From assembly GCF_030705605.1 (NCBI RefSeq), contig NZ_JAPCKK010000005.1, forward strand, positions 1 to 64,000: a stretch of 64,000 nt of DNA, in the 5' to 3' direction. Numbering within the stretch: the stretch's first letter is position 1; each line of letters begins with the position of its first letter. The position numbers and the translations under genes are program-made. Shown here in pieces: positions 28,506-38,207 of the stretch. Below the pieces are notes generated by a model. That model had not been told where the DNA came from. It saw nothing but the letters and a program-made list of their open reading frames with translations, and did not search any database. This stretch comes from Paenibacillus zeirhizosphaerae (GTDB lineage Bacteria; Bacillota; Bacilli; Paenibacillales; Paenibacillaceae).

Positions 28506-29420
28506 TCAGATGTATTTATTGTCCAACCGATCATACAGCACTTGAAAATCCTCCGGCCACGGGTCAAAGACCTCGACTATTTCATCTGTCAACGGGTGCC
28601 GGAAGGTTAGGGACTGCCCATGCAGCGCCTGCCTCCCAAAATCGCTTCTGCTACCCCCGTACAGTGTATCCCCCAGCAAAGGATGTCCTTCGTGGCTGAG
28701 ATGCACACGAATTTGATGCGTGCGCCCGGTCTCAAGCGTTAGATACACAAGACTGGCTGTGCCCAGATAAGCTCCGAGCTCGACATGGGTTACGGCGGAC
28801 TGGCCGGAAGGAGATACGCGCCTTCTCTGCTTATCATGCCGGTCCTTCCCGATCGGCAGATCAATGGTGCGCAGCCCTGAGGACACCCTGCCGGCCACGA
28901 GCGCGGCATAACGGCGCCCGATCTGCTTGGTTCTCATTTGCTCGTCCAGCTTAAGCAGCGCAAATTCGTTTTTGGCATATAATACAGCACCTGTTGTGTC
29001 GTTATCCAAACGGTGCACATGTCTGACCGCCGTTTCAATGCTGTTCATCTCATAATAAGCCGCCACGGCATGATTCAAAGTGATCGGCCCCCCGGAGTCG
29101 GATGAATCAGGATGTACGGGCATACCTGCTGGCTTATGTACCACAAGACAAAACTCATCCTCATACAAAATAGTGAGCTCGTGCCACCTCGGTTCGATAC
29201 CGAATTCCCTTGTTGGGAAAAGAGCCAGCCGCAGCCGGTCACCGGCAAGCCGGATTTGCTTCTCATGACGCAATCTTCGCCACAGCTTCTCGGGCAAGCC
29301 GAACACTTCCAGAAGCCATCGGTCTGCAGCCTCCTCCTTCTGAGCACTGCCCGTCACTTCTCTTCCCGGAGCAACCTCAAGCCAGATACCTCGCTTGACC
29401 CAGCCTCCAAGCCAGCTCAT
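28506..29420 (-). CDS. RluA-family RNA pseudouridine synthase
   Basis: Converts uridine to pseudouridine in rRNA or tRNA. The catalytic motif HRLDNDTTG holds the nucleophilic Asp, and RTHQIRVHL and [11 protein letters not shown] are further family signatures. An S4-like N-terminus is possible (about 20-65). 304 aa; the ATG overlaps the hemL stop (ATGA), so it is the last gene of the haem operon. The substrate position cannot be told from sequence. Confidence 0.92.
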   Translation of the reverse strand: MSWLGGWVKRGIWLEVAPGREVTGSAQKEEAADRWLLEVFGLPEKLWRRLRHEKQIRLAGDRLRLALFPTREFGIEPRWHELTILYEDEFCLVVHKPAGMPVHPDSSDSGGPITLNHAVAAYYEMNSIETAVRHVHRLDNDTTGAVLYAKNEFALLKLDEQMRTKQIGRRYAALVAGRVSSGLRTIDLPIGKDRHDKQRRRVSPSGQSAVTHVELGAYLGTASLVYLTLETGRTHQIRVHLSHEGHPLLGDTLYGGSRSDFGRQALHGQSLTFRHPLTDEIVEVFDPWPEDFQVLYDRLDNKYI

Positions 29421-30718
29421 AGCTGCTTTAATGCATAATAATTTGCTTCGATCGTTGCATCGATATCTTCATCGGTGTGCACACCCGAAACAAACATGCC
29501 CTCGTACTGGGACGGCGCTACGCTGACCCGATGATTAATCATGCCTGCGAAATATCGACGGAAATGGTCAAGGTTGCTCTGCTTGGCCGTATCATAATTC
29601 ACGACCTGCCGATCCGTGAAGAACGGGCACACCATGGAACCAATTCTGTTAATCGTCACTGGTATGCCTGTTTCCTTGGCGTTGCGCTCAAACCCTGCCT
29701 GCAGCCTGGACGCCAATTGCTCAAGCCGGTCATAAACTTCAGGCGTCAGCAGCTTCAATGTGGTGTAACCTGCGGTCATAGCCAGCGGGTTGCCGCTGAG
29801 CGTGCCTGCCTGATACACCGGGCCGGAAGGGGCCATTTGCTCCATGATGTCCCTGCGCCCGCCGTAGGCTCCGACAGGAAGACCTCCACCGATGACTTTT
29901 CCGAGGCAGGTCAGATCCGGCGTCACACCGAAACGCCCCTGTGCCGAATGAAGTCCTACACGGAAACCGGTCATGACCTCGTCAAAGATCAGCAGGCTGC
30001 CCTGCTCCTTCGTTACTTTACGAAGACCTTCCAGGAAGCCCGGCTGCGGCGGAACGACACCCATATTACCGGCTACCGGCTCCACAATAACGGCCGCGAT
30101 TTCCTCCCCGAATTTCTCAAATGCAAGCTGAACGGACTCCAGATCGTTGTACGGAACAGTAATGGTGTTGCTTGCCACCCCCTCCGGGACACCCGGACTG
30201 TCCGGAAGCCCGAGGGTGGCTACGCCAGAGCCGGCCTTGATCAGCAGGCTGTCAGCGTGACCATGATAGGAGCCTTCAAATTTCAAAATTTTGCTTCGTC
30301 CCGTATACCCGCGCGCAAGGCGAATGGCGCTCATCGTCGCTTCCGTCCCCGAATTCACCATACGTACAATGTCGATCGAAGGAACACGCTCACAGACAAG
30401 CTTTGCCATTTCCGTCTCGATTAACGTGGGCGCGCCAAAGCTGGTCCCTTTAACGACAACCTCCTGCAGAGCGCCGATCACCTTGGGATGCGCATGTCCC
30501 ATAATGAGCGGTCCCCATGAACCGACATAATCGATAAACGAATTGCCATCAATATCGTATACCCGAGAACCCTCTCCACGTTCGATATAAATGGGGGTAA
30601 TCCCGACAGACTTGAAAGCACGAACAGGACTGTTCACACCGCCTGGAATATATTGCTTGGCTTCCTCAAAAGCTATCCGTGACCGCTCGTCCGCCCGGAC
30701 CTTAGCCTGATCGCTCAT
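29417..30718 (-). CDS. hemL: Glutamate-1-semialdehyde 2,1-aminomutase
   Basis: PLP enzyme that isomerises glutamate-1-semialdehyde to 5-aminolevulinate. The PLP lysine is K274 in [13 protein letters not shown], and the [15 protein letters not shown] and DEVMTGFR motifs are intact. ATG 30718 has GGAGGG upstream (433 aa). It starts 1 bp after hemB ends. Confidence 0.97.
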   Translation of the reverse strand: MSDQAKVRADERSRIAFEEAKQYIPGGVNSPVRAFKSVGITPIYIERGEGSRVYDIDGNSFIDYVGSWGPLIMGHAHPKVIGALQEVVVKGTSFGAPTLIETEMAKLVCERVPSIDIVRMVNSGTEATMSAIRLARGYTGRSKILKFEGSYHGHADSLLIKAGSGVATLGLPDSPGVPEGVASNTITVPYNDLESVQLAFEKFGEEIAAVIVEPVAGNMGVVPPQPGFLEGLRKVTKEQGSLLIFDEVMTGFRVGLHSAQGRFGVTPDLTCLGKVIGGGLPVGAYGGRRDIMEQMAPSGPVYQAGTLSGNPLAMTAGYTTLKLLTPEVYDRLEQLASRLQAGFERNAKETGIPVTINRIGSMVCPFFTDRQVVNYDTAKQSNLDHFRRYFAGMINHRVSVAPSQYEGMFVSGVHTDEDIDATIEANYYALKQL

Positions 30719-30719
30719 C

Positions 30720-31727
30720 TTATCGCCCTCCGTCCTGAAGCCATTTTGCCGCATCCTTGGCCGAATACGTAATAATCATGTCGGCGCCCGCGCGCTTCAT
30801 GCTTGTCAAAATTTCCAAAACCATCGCCTTCTCGTCGATCCATCCGTTGAGGGCGGCCGCTTTGACCATGGCATACTCACCGCTGACATTATAAGCCACA
30901 AGGGGAAGATCAAACTGGTCTTTCAGGGTGCGCATGACGTCAAGATAAGAGAGCGAAGGCTTAACCATCAGCATGTCCGCGCCTTCCAGCACGTCCGATT
31001 CTGCTTCGCGCAACGCCTCGCGGGCGTTGGCCGGATCCATTTGATAAGTCTTCCGGTCCCCGAATTGCGGTGCTGAACCAGCCGCTTCACGGAAAGGCCC
31101 GTAAAAGGCAGAGGCATATTTTACAGAATAAGACATGATCGGAATGTGGCTGAAGCCTGCTTCATCCAACCCACCGCGAATCGCCTGCACGAAACCATCC
31201 ATCATGTTGGAAGGAGCAATAATATCCGCGCCCGCCTGCGCCTGAGATACGGCGGTTTTCACAAGCAGCTCCAGCGATTCGTCATTCAGTACATCGCCGC
31301 ACAGCTCCCCATCGTGTTCATAAGTATGCACCATTCCGCAGTGACCATGATCAGTGAACTCACACAGGCAGGTGTCCGCAATGACGAGCAGATCCGGGTA
31401 ACGCGACTTAATCAGCCGGGTCGCCTCCTGCACGATGCCATTATCCGCATAGGCCGACGAACCTACGCTGTCCTTCGTCTCAGGTATGCCGAACAGGAGA
31501 ACGGCCGGAATGTTCAGCGAGACAATCTCCAGCAGCTCCTCTTCGAGCATGTCCAGCGAGAAGCGGTACACTCCGGGCATGGATTTAATATCCTGCTTGA
31601 CTCCCTCACCGTAGGTGACGTAAATAGGCTGAATGAAATCAGCCGGCGTCAGAACCGTTTCCCGTACCATGCTGCGGATCGCAGCGGATTGGCGAAGACG
31701 GCGGTGCCGTGTAAAAGATAAGCTCAT
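30720..31727 (-). CDS. hemB: Delta-aminolevulinic acid dehydratase (porphobilinogen synthase)
   Basis: Joins two 5-aminolevulinates into porphobilinogen. The Schiff-base lysines are K203 ([13 protein letters not shown]) and K256 ([10 protein letters not shown]); C120, C122 and C130 in [14 protein letters not shown] form the zinc site, so this is a zinc-type enzyme. 335 aa, ATG after GGGAG. Confidence 0.97.
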   Translation of the reverse strand: MSLSFTRHRRLRQSAAIRSMVRETVLTPADFIQPIYVTYGEGVKQDIKSMPGVYRFSLDMLEEELLEIVSLNIPAVLLFGIPETKDSVGSSAYADNGIVQEATRLIKSRYPDLLVIADTCLCEFTDHGHCGMVHTYEHDGELCGDVLNDESLELLVKTAVSQAQAGADIIAPSNMMDGFVQAIRGGLDEAGFSHIPIMSYSVKYASAFYGPFREAAGSAPQFGDRKTYQMDPANAREALREAESDVLEGADMLMVKPSLSYLDVMRTLKDQFDLPLVAYNVSGEYAMVKAAALNGWIDEKAMVLEILTSMKRAGADMIITYSAKDAAKWLQDGGR

Positions 31728-31799
31728 AGATATGCACTCCCAACAAATTGATTTCGGCCAAAATACGTATTCGAACGCTTGATTCCCTTACCCACTTCT

Positions 31800-33341
31800 T
31801 TATTCTGTCCGTTTATTCCAGGCGCAGAGCGCGTTAACCATACTGTCAATCGTTGCTTCCTCCGCCATGAGTCCGACCTTCAAGCCCTCATTTTCGGCAG
31901 TCTGCCCAGTAACGGGACCGATGACGGCAATGATCACGTCTTGCAATACATCAAGCGGATCTTCGATGCCCATTTGGCGCAGGGCTCTCATAAAATAGGT
32001 GACCGTGGAGGAACTGGTAAACGTAATGGCATGCACGGCTCCTTGTTCGAGCAAGGAGATCAGCTCATCATCCCGGAAATCGGCTGGCACCGTTTCATAC
32101 AGACTGGCCTCGGTTACCTCCAGTCCCAGCTCACGCAACTGTTCCGGAAGCCAGGAGCGAGCCAGATTGCCGCGCGGCAGGAACACCTTCTCGCCAGCCT
32201 GCATTTTCTGCCCATACGCCTCCAGCAGCCCCTCAGCCTGAAAATTTCCTGTTAACGGTTCCGCCGCTACACCACGGCTGCGAAGCGCCATAGAGGTAGC
32301 AGGCCCGACAGCCACAATGCGCGCTTTATGCAAAGAGCGGATATCCCGTCCTTCCCGTTCCAGATGCTGAAAGAAATAATCCACTCCGTTCACACTAGTG
32401 AAAAATACCCAATCAAATTCGTGCATTCGGGAAAATGCCTCCCGGATATGCTTATATTGGTCTTCCTCCTGCGGCAAACGGGTATCCAGTACAGGGAATT
32501 CATAGGGCTCTCCGCCTAAATCCTCGATATGCTGCACCAATGAGCTCGCCTGACTGCGGGCCCGAGTGACGAGAATACGTTTGCCGAACAAGGGCATATC
32601 TTCCGCCCACTTTAATTGTTCACGCTGACGGACCACCTCACCGACGACGATGACGGCCGGAGGCTCAAAGCCCGCTTCCTTCACTCTGGCCTCAATATCC
32701 GCAAGTGTGCCTGTCAGCGTCTCCTGCTCGGCGCGAGTGCCCCAACGAATCAGTGCCACCGGTGTTTCCGGAGAACGGCCATGTTTAATCAGTTGTTCGC
32801 TGATATACCCTATCTTCGCGACTCCCATCAGAAAAATCAGCGTTCCAGTTGCATTCGTCACCTTATCCCACTGGATGCTCCGATCCAGCTTGTCGGGACT
32901 TTCATGCCCTGTAATAATGGAAAGTGAGGAGGCCATATCCCGATGTGTGACCGGAATTCCCGCATAGGCCGGCACACTGATCGCAGAAGTAATACCTGGT
33001 ACAATTTCATAAGGAATTCCATGCTTCCTCAGCAGCTCCCCTTCCTCGCCGACCCTGCCGAAAATGGTAGGATCTCCACCCTTCAGTCGAACGACCGTTT
33101 TTCCCTTCAATGCCAGATCAACCAGCAGACGATTAATATCCTCCTGCTTCATCGTATGACGGTCCGGAAGCTTGCCGACATATATTTTCTCGGCCCCCGG
33201 CTTCATCAGTCCCAACAGCCGCGGGCTGGCGAGACGGTCATAGACGATAACGTCCCCCTTCTGAATGCAGTGCCATCCTTTTACGGTGATTAACCGCGCA
33301 TCACCGGGTCCTGCCCCCACTAAATAAACCTTCCCCGCCAT
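31800..33341 (-). CDS. cobA-hemD: Bifunctional uroporphyrinogen-III C-methyltransferase / uroporphyrinogen-III synthase
   Basis: Fusion of two enzymes. Residues 1 to about 245 are a SAM-dependent methyltransferase (SUMT) that makes precorrin-2 (VYLVGAGPGDARLIT, then GGDPTIFGRVGEE); from about 255 to the end is HemD (ILVTRARSQASSLVQHIEDLGG, FTSVNGVDYFF, FTSSSTVTYF), which closes the tetrapyrrole ring. Making and methylating uroporphyrinogen III on one chain places the haem/sirohaem branch point in one protein. Starts at ATG 33341, 4 bp after hemC ends. Confidence 0.95.
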   Translation of the reverse strand: MAGKVYLVGAGPGDARLITVKGWHCIQKGDVIVYDRLASPRLLGLMKPGAEKIYVGKLPDRHTMKQEDINRLLVDLALKGKTVVRLKGGDPTIFGRVGEEGELLRKHGIPYEIVPGITSAISVPAYAGIPVTHRDMASSLSIITGHESPDKLDRSIQWDKVTNATGTLIFLMGVAKIGYISEQLIKHGRSPETPVALIRWGTRAEQETLTGTLADIEARVKEAGFEPPAVIVVGEVVRQREQLKWAEDMPLFGKRILVTRARSQASSLVQHIEDLGGEPYEFPVLDTRLPQEEDQYKHIREAFSRMHEFDWVFFTSVNGVDYFFQHLEREGRDIRSLHKARIVAVGPATSMALRSRGVAAEPLTGNFQAEGLLEAYGQKMQAGEKVFLPRGNLARSWLPEQLRELGLEVTEASLYETVPADFRDDELISLLEQGAVHAITFTSSSTVTYFMRALRQMGIEDPLDVLQDVIIAVIGPVTGQTAENEGLKVGLMAEEATIDSMVNALCAWNKRTE

Positions 33342-33345
33342 CAAG

Positions 33346-34275
33346 TCATCCCCTTACTTCAGACAGAATCTGTTCCGCTCCCTTGGCCTTCAGGCTTGCC
33401 GCAACTTGCTCTCCCAACTGCTGCGGGTCCTTTCCAGTCCGTGTATCTTTAAGAATTACCTTTCCATCCGGGGAGCCTACCATCCCGGTCAGCCGGATCA
33501 TCCCTGACTCCTCCAGCACAGCATGAGCTCCGATCGGAACCTGGCAGCCACCGTTCAATTCACCCAGGAAACACCGTTCCGCTGCCACCGTTGCTGCGGT
33601 GATTTCATCATTATATAAAGAAAGCAGATCCAGCAGCTCTTTGTCGTCCTCGCGGCATTCAATCCCGAGTGCCCCCTGCCCGACCGCAGGCAGACAGACA
33701 TCCTCCGCAATGTATTCCGTAATACGATCCTGCCAGCCCATCCGGTGGAGTCCGGCTGCGGCCAAGATGATCGCATCGAACCCTTCCGTTTCCAGCTTCT
33801 TAAGTCTTGAGTCGATATTACCACGTACCGGCTCAAGAACTATATCCGGGCGGAGCGCTTGCATCTGGCTTGAACGGCGCAGGCTGCTCGTGCCCACCTT
33901 CGCTCCATACGGGAGCTCCATTAACCCATTTCCCGACTTCGTTATGAGACAATCCCGGGGATCGACCCGGCGCGACACGGCTCCGTTCACTAATCCCTCC
34001 TGGAGCTCAGCAGGCATATCCTTCATACTGTGCACAGCCATGTCAATTTCCTTGTCGAGCATCGCCTGTTCAATTTCTTTCACGAACAGTCCCTTGCCCC
34101 CCACCTTGGACAGGGTTACGTCCAGAATCCTGTCCCCTTTGGTCACAATTTTGCGGACTTCAAAGGTCATGTTCATTCCATGCCTTGCACAAAGTGCCTT
34201 TAAGTCCTCGATGACGTGTCCGGTTTGTGTAAGTGCCAGCGCACTCTGTCGGCTCCCCACCACGATCGTTCGCAT
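33346..34275 (-). CDS. hemC: Hydroxymethylbilane synthase (porphobilinogen deaminase)
   Basis: Polymerises four porphobilinogens. The cysteine carrying the dipyrromethane cofactor is C244 in [12 protein letters not shown], and the [16 protein letters not shown] and GTSSLRR motifs are present. 309 aa, ATG after GGGAGG. Confidence 0.97.
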   Translation of the reverse strand: MRTIVVGSRQSALALTQTGHVIEDLKALCARHGMNMTFEVRKIVTKGDRILDVTLSKVGGKGLFVKEIEQAMLDKEIDMAVHSMKDMPAELQEGLVNGAVSRRVDPRDCLITKSGNGLMELPYGAKVGTSSLRRSSQMQALRPDIVLEPVRGNIDSRLKKLETEGFDAIILAAAGLHRMGWQDRITEYIAEDVCLPAVGQGALGIECREDDKELLDLLSLYNDEITAATVAAERCFLGELNGGCQVPIGAHAVLEESGMIRLTGMVGSPDGKVILKDTRTGKDPQQLGEQVAASLKAKGAEQILSEVRG

Positions 34276-34277
34276 GT

Positions 34278-34928
34278 CTATTCCTCCCGATTCTCAGCGA
34301 TCCATCTGTCCATCTCAAGCTCTGTCCAACCGTCAAACTCGCCGCTGCGAATTTGTTCCAGAACGCCGCTGCACGCCAGCCTTCTCAGTAGACGGGCCCT
34401 GACAAGCGGATCATGCACCCTGCTTTTGATGCGTTCTCTCATGTCATACATAAAGTCCAGATATGCTTCGTACTCTAATCCAAACGTCTCTTCCAGCTTT
34501 GTGGTTATTGCGACGGATACGGATGGCCCCGCCCCGGATGTCGAAACGCTCAGAACGAGTCTGCCCCGCCTTACAACGCCGGGTGTAATAAAGTCCCCTT
34601 TTTCCGAATGGTCTGCCACGTTTACCAGTATACCTCTACCACGCGCTTCTCGCATCACCGCATCATTCACTTCCAGATCATCCGTAGCCGCATATACAAG
34701 AAATGCTCCCTGTAGATCCCCCTCGTTATAAGGGCGTTTGATCCAGCGGAGCTGATTGTTGTCCAACATGACCTGCAGGCCATCGGTTATGGAGGGGCTG
34801 ATGACGGTAAGAGTGGCGCCACTGTGCAGCAGCCCCGCTGCCTTTCGTTCCGCTACCCGGCCGCCGCCGACGATACAGCAGCTTTTCCCCTCACACCGCA
34901 GCATAACAGGAATCAAATGCCGACTCAT
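34278..34928 (-). CDS. Precorrin-2 dehydrogenase / sirohydrochlorin ferrochelatase family
   Basis: NAD-dependent step from precorrin-2 to sirohydrochlorin on the way to sirohaem. The N-terminal Rossmann motif [18 protein letters not shown] and the [12 protein letters not shown] stretch of the Met8/SirC family are seen. At 216 aa it lacks a CysG methyltransferase domain, which the neighbouring cobA-hemD supplies. Whether it also chelates iron cannot be told. ATG 34928 has GGGGGAG 9 nt upstream. Confidence 0.88.
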   Translation of the reverse strand: MSRHLIPVMLRCEGKSCCIVGGGRVAERKAAGLLHSGATLTVISPSITDGLQVMLDNNQLRWIKRPYNEGDLQGAFLVYAATDDLEVNDAVMREARGRGILVNVADHSEKGDFITPGVVRRGRLVLSVSTSGAGPSVSVAITTKLEETFGLEYEAYLDFMYDMRERIKSRVHDPLVRARLLRRLACSGVLEQIRSGEFDGWTELEMDRWIAENREE

Positions 34929-34934
34929 GACCAC

Positions 34935-35762
34935 TTACTCCCCCGTCCATTGATGAAATGCGGACCATGAATTCGCAAGGAAATTCATAATCAGAAAAGC
35001 ATACCCTGCAAGCGCCCATTTGGCCATGACCACACCGGAATGCTGGTTGGAACGTTTGCTGACAAGATAGATGACATATACACACATGGCCGCGGCTGTG
35101 GCTAATACCTTCAGATCAAACAGCAGCCCCCATCTTCCATCGGCGATAATTGATATTACGGCAACAAGCACGGAAACAGCCAGCAGCGGCGCCCCAATAA
35201 GCATCGCCATATGCATATAACGGTCCAGCACCTCAAGACTCGGTAGTCTGCGGGTCGTTTCGGTCCATTTCTTAGCTTTCAGTCTACGATGCAGAAACAG
35301 ATACATCACGGAAAAAACCGCCGCTACCGTCAATGCTACAAAGCCCAAATTAGCAAGCACGATATGCAGAATCAGCAAACCGTGGACCGTCTGCCAGGTG
35401 GCCAGCGGATTATCAATTGGCTGGAACCACAGCTTATTCAGCACAATGACGCTGAAGCCGATCAGATTAAGGAGAAAGACGGTAAATTCCAGACGCGGGT
35501 ATCGGCTCATAATCAACGAAGTGATGACAAGAATAAGGACAAATAAAAACAAAAAATCATAGGTGATCAGAAAAGGAAGATGCTGCTCCGTCCAAGTTCT
35601 AATTCCCATAAATACGAGCTGAAAAACCAGAACGACGACAAGAAGCCCTGTGCCTATCCGCTTGGCACTCGCATTGCGTCGAATGCAATCCGAGAATACG
35701 AACAGTAGGCTCAGGGCGTAAGTATAGATCAAGGCGTCATAGACACCGCTGCCCGGCAGCAC
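34935..35762 (-). CDS. hemX: HemX/CcsA-like integral membrane protein
   Basis: 275 aa with about eight membrane segments. The WQTVHGLLILHIVLANLGF region contains conserved histidines seen in the CcsA/ResC/HemX cytochrome c assembly superfamily, which carry haem. In B. subtilis HemX lies between hemA and hemC and lowers HemA levels. GTG start with AGGTGAT upstream, 15 bp after hemA. Confidence 0.88.
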   Translation of the reverse strand: MLPGSGVYDALIYTYALSLLFVFSDCIRRNASAKRIGTGLLVVVLVFQLVFMGIRTWTEQHLPFLITYDFLFLFVLILVITSLIMSRYPRLEFTVFLLNLIGFSVIVLNKLWFQPIDNPLATWQTVHGLLILHIVLANLGFVALTVAAVFSVMYLFLHRRLKAKKWTETTRRLPSLEVLDRYMHMAMLIGAPLLAVSVLVAVISIIADGRWGLLFDLKVLATAAAMCVYVIYLVSKRSNQHSGVVMAKWALAGYAFLIMNFLANSWSAFHQWTGE

Positions 35763-35777
35763 AGCCGATCACCTGCC

Positions 35778-37172
35778 TCACAGACCGACCGGCGCATAAG
35801 ACACCGGTATGGAATCGGATGATTTGGAGCCTCGCTTTGACGCAGCATCAGGTTTGCGTAAAGCCTGTTCATGGCTCTGTTCCACCTTCTGGGTTGCTTC
35901 CTCCAGCCGATCCTCCAGGGCGAAGATTTCGGAGAAGACCTCCAAAGCCTCGTTACCCTGTTTTTCCACGGCCATTTCCTTGATTCGGTTAATCGGATCA
36001 TGCACCATTTGGTTCAGCATGCTTTTGGTCAGCTTGCTGATGATTTTCCGCTGACGCTCGTCTAGATCAGGCAGCCTGTTGAACAGACTGTTCAGCGTCT
36101 CTTCATGAATCGACGAAGCTTTCTCCTGCAGCGCGCGAATCACCGGGCGAACGCCCAAGGTTTTCAGCCATTGATAAAACTGCTCCATTTCCGCCTCAAT
36201 CATGACTTCAATCTTGGCAGCTTCCGCACGGCGCATCTCCAGATTGCTTTCGACAATCCCTTCCAGATCGTCGATATCATATAGAAATACATTGTCCACT
36301 TCACCAACGGTAGGATCGATATCCCTTGGCACAGCAATATCAATCATGAAGAGAGGTCGAGACTGACGACGCTTCATCTGTTGACGTACCGTTGCACTAT
36401 CCAGCACATAGCTGTCGGCCCCCGTGGAGCTAATGACGATGTCTACATCGGCAAGCCGCTCAGCAGCCTGATCTATCGTACATGGTGTGCCCTTGAATTT
36501 GGCCGCAAGCTCCTGCGCCTTCTGCAGGGTCCGGTTCGCGACAATGACCTCAGCCGCCCCGCCTGCGTACAAATGCTTCACGGTCAACTCGCTCATTTTG
36601 CCTGCGCCGAGAATCAGCACTTTCTTATCGGTAAACATTCCGAAGATTCGTTTACCCAACTCAACAGCCGCATAGCTTACGGACACCGCGCTTTCACCAA
36701 TCGATGTTTCGGAGTGCGCGCGTTTGCCCAGGGTAACCGCCTGTTTAAACAGCATATTGAACCACGTAGCGGTTGCTTTCTGCTCCTGAGCCTGCAGGAA
36801 TGCCTGCTTGACCTGACCGAGAATCTGCGTCTCACCGATCACCATCGAATCCAAACCGCAGGCAACCCGGAAGAGATGTCGGACAGCCTGTTCATCTTCA
36901 TAGATATATAAATGCTGCGTGAAATCATCCCTGGAAATACCGAACCACTGTTCCATGAAATTCCGTATATGAAATCCGCACATATGCAGACGGTCTACAA
37001 CAACATAAATTTCGGTTCTATTGCAGGTTGCGACGATAACGCCTTCCAACACACTCTTGGTTAGCCTTAGATGCTCCAGCGCCTCCGGCAAATCCTGTTC
37101 AGCAAATGTAAAACGTTCACGGACTTCCACCGGAGCCGTACGATAGTTTAACCCTACAACAAGGATGTGCAT
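35778..37172 (-). CDS. hemA: Glutamyl-tRNA reductase
   Basis: First committed enzyme of C5 haem synthesis: reduces Glu-tRNA to glutamate-1-semialdehyde. The catalytic C50 sits in ATCNRTEIY; an NADPH-binding domain (VLILGAGKMSELT) and a dimerisation helix follow. 464 aa, ATG with GCAGGTG upstream. First gene of hemA-hemX-sirohaem dehydrogenase-hemC-cobA/hemD-hemB-hemL. Confidence 0.97.
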   Translation of the reverse strand: MHILVVGLNYRTAPVEVRERFTFAEQDLPEALEHLRLTKSVLEGVIVATCNRTEIYVVVDRLHMCGFHIRNFMEQWFGISRDDFTQHLYIYEDEQAVRHLFRVACGLDSMVIGETQILGQVKQAFLQAQEQKATATWFNMLFKQAVTLGKRAHSETSIGESAVSVSYAAVELGKRIFGMFTDKKVLILGAGKMSELTVKHLYAGGAAEVIVANRTLQKAQELAAKFKGTPCTIDQAAERLADVDIVISSTGADSYVLDSATVRQQMKRRQSRPLFMIDIAVPRDIDPTVGEVDNVFLYDIDDLEGIVESNLEMRRAEAAKIEVMIEAEMEQFYQWLKTLGVRPVIRALQEKASSIHEETLNSLFNRLPDLDERQRKIISKLTKSMLNQMVHDPINRIKEMAVEKQGNEALEVFSEIFALEDRLEEATQKVEQSHEQALRKPDAASKRGSKSSDSIPVSYAPVGL

Positions 37173-37238
37173 TGCAAGTTCACCTGCCTTCTAATCCTTA
37201 AATAAATACATCCTATATCCTGCTTCAAACTATGTTAA

Positions 37239-37244
37239 TTATAT
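37239..37244 (-). promoter_or_regulatory. Candidate extended -10 promoter of hemA operon
   Basis: TGATATAAT on the minus strand is an extended -10 element; the -35 region is weak. It is about 65 bp upstream of hemA. Confidence 0.45.
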
Positions 37245-37380
37245 CACAGAGAGTCCGGTACAAAGGATATTTAATATGAAATCTTTATGAAGATCCTGTC
37301 TGTCTATGTAGTGTAAACATGCCCTTCGCTTGCTATCCCTGAATTTTCTTATTCGTCCGAGAATAACAATCCCTGGAACA

Positions 37381-37430
37381 AAAATCTTTAGAATAAAAAT
37401 CTTTAGAATAAAAATCTTTAGAATAAAAAT
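37381..37430. repeat. 15-bp tandem repeat, three and a third copies
   Basis: The unit AAAATCTTTAGAATA occurs three times without a mismatch (37381-37395, 37396-37410, 37411-37425) plus five further bases. It lies between the speD terminator and the hemA promoter. The rest of 37173-37480 holds only these elements. Confidence 0.95.
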
Positions 37431-37455
37431 AACCATGGATACTCTCCATGGTTAT
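37422..37455 (-). terminator. Rho-independent terminator after speD
   Basis: ATAACCATGG (37429-37438) pairs perfectly with 37446-37455 and is followed on the minus strand by TTTTATT, the first bases of which belong to the tandem repeat. Confidence 0.75.
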
Positions 37456-37480
37456 TGTATATACATATTACAATTTCAGG

Positions 37481-37879
37481 CTACACCAATTCAGCATGCT
37501 TCATTTCCGGCGTTTCGACCTTCAGTTCCCCGAGTCCACGAACCAGTTTCTTCGCATAAGTCTTTTCCGGTTTCAATACGGATACCAGGTAATCAATGGC
37601 CAGCTGTGGATCCACTGTCTCACCGCAAGTATAACAATCAATCGCCGCAAAGCCTCTCTCAGGATACGTGTGAATCGAGAGGTGACTCTCCGACAGCAGT
37701 ACAAGAACTGTCGCTCCCTGTGGTTCAAATTGCTTCGATTGTACGGACATTACGGTTGCTCCACAAGCTTCGGCAGCCTCTACCAATTGTGCTTGCAAAA
37801 ATTCCGCATCGTTCAGCAAATCAAAGCTGACTCCCCAAGTATCAACAGCAACGTGTCTTCCGAAAGTTGAATATTCCAT
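37481..37879 (-). CDS. speD: S-adenosylmethionine decarboxylase proenzyme
   Basis: Makes decarboxylated SAM for spermidine synthesis. Autocleavage between E64 and S65 in LLSESHLSIHTYPE turns S65 into the pyruvoyl group; H70 and C85 are further conserved residues. The prokaryotic class 1b size fits (132 aa). The ATG at 37879 has GGGGG upstream; the open frame further out is leader. Confidence 0.95.
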   Translation of the reverse strand: MEYSTFGRHVAVDTWGVSFDLLNDAEFLQAQLVEAAEACGATVMSVQSKQFEPQGATVLVLLSESHLSIHTYPERGFAAIDCYTCGETVDPQLAIDYLVSVLKPEKTYAKKLVRGLGELKVETPEMKHAELV

Positions 37880-38028
37880 CTTTCGGTTCCCCCTTCCTAG
37901 GAATAAAATGTTTGAAAAAAATTTCATCCGCTAGGACCTACGTCATTCACTTCCCGAGGGAATAATCTCTCGCAACATTCAATGTCCTGAGTGAATCCTG
38001 GTTCCTATATTCGTTTTCAACGAGATTA

Positions 38029-38057
38029 AAAATAACATCTATAGGGAGCAAATGCAA
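38029..38057 (-). promoter_or_regulatory. Candidate promoter of speD with long 5' leader
   Basis: TTGCAT, 17 nt, TATTTT on the minus strand. If used, it gives a leader of about 140 nt before speD. The leader contains several short complementary stretches but no riboswitch I recognise. Confidence 0.45.
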
Positions 38058-38147
38058 TAGTTTTTCGAAAAGTTTACATATTTAAATTTTTCGCCTGCGC
38101 CGTGACCAGACAAGCCTGTAAATAAACATGCAGAATCATAATAAAAT

Positions 38148-38182
38148 ATACAAAAAAGCTTCCCTTCTCAGAAGGAAAGCTT
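38148..38182 (-). terminator. Rho-independent terminator after the unknown gene 38208-38795
   Basis: AAGCTTtCCTTCT and AGgGGAAGCTT-type arms (38156-38182) form a stem followed by six T on the minus strand. Confidence 0.75.
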
Positions 38183-38207
38183 CTTGCTGTTGCAAATCAG
38201 ATACAGC

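Noticed and set aside
37422..37455. Riboswitch upstream of hemA
   Set aside because: The conspicuous structure is the convergently placed speD terminator plus the 15-bp repeats; nothing resembles a known riboswitch.
37880..38147. SAM riboswitch in the speD leader
   Set aside because: The leader is long enough, but I could not find the conserved SAM-riboswitch core, and speD lacks a terminator or sequester hairpin before it.
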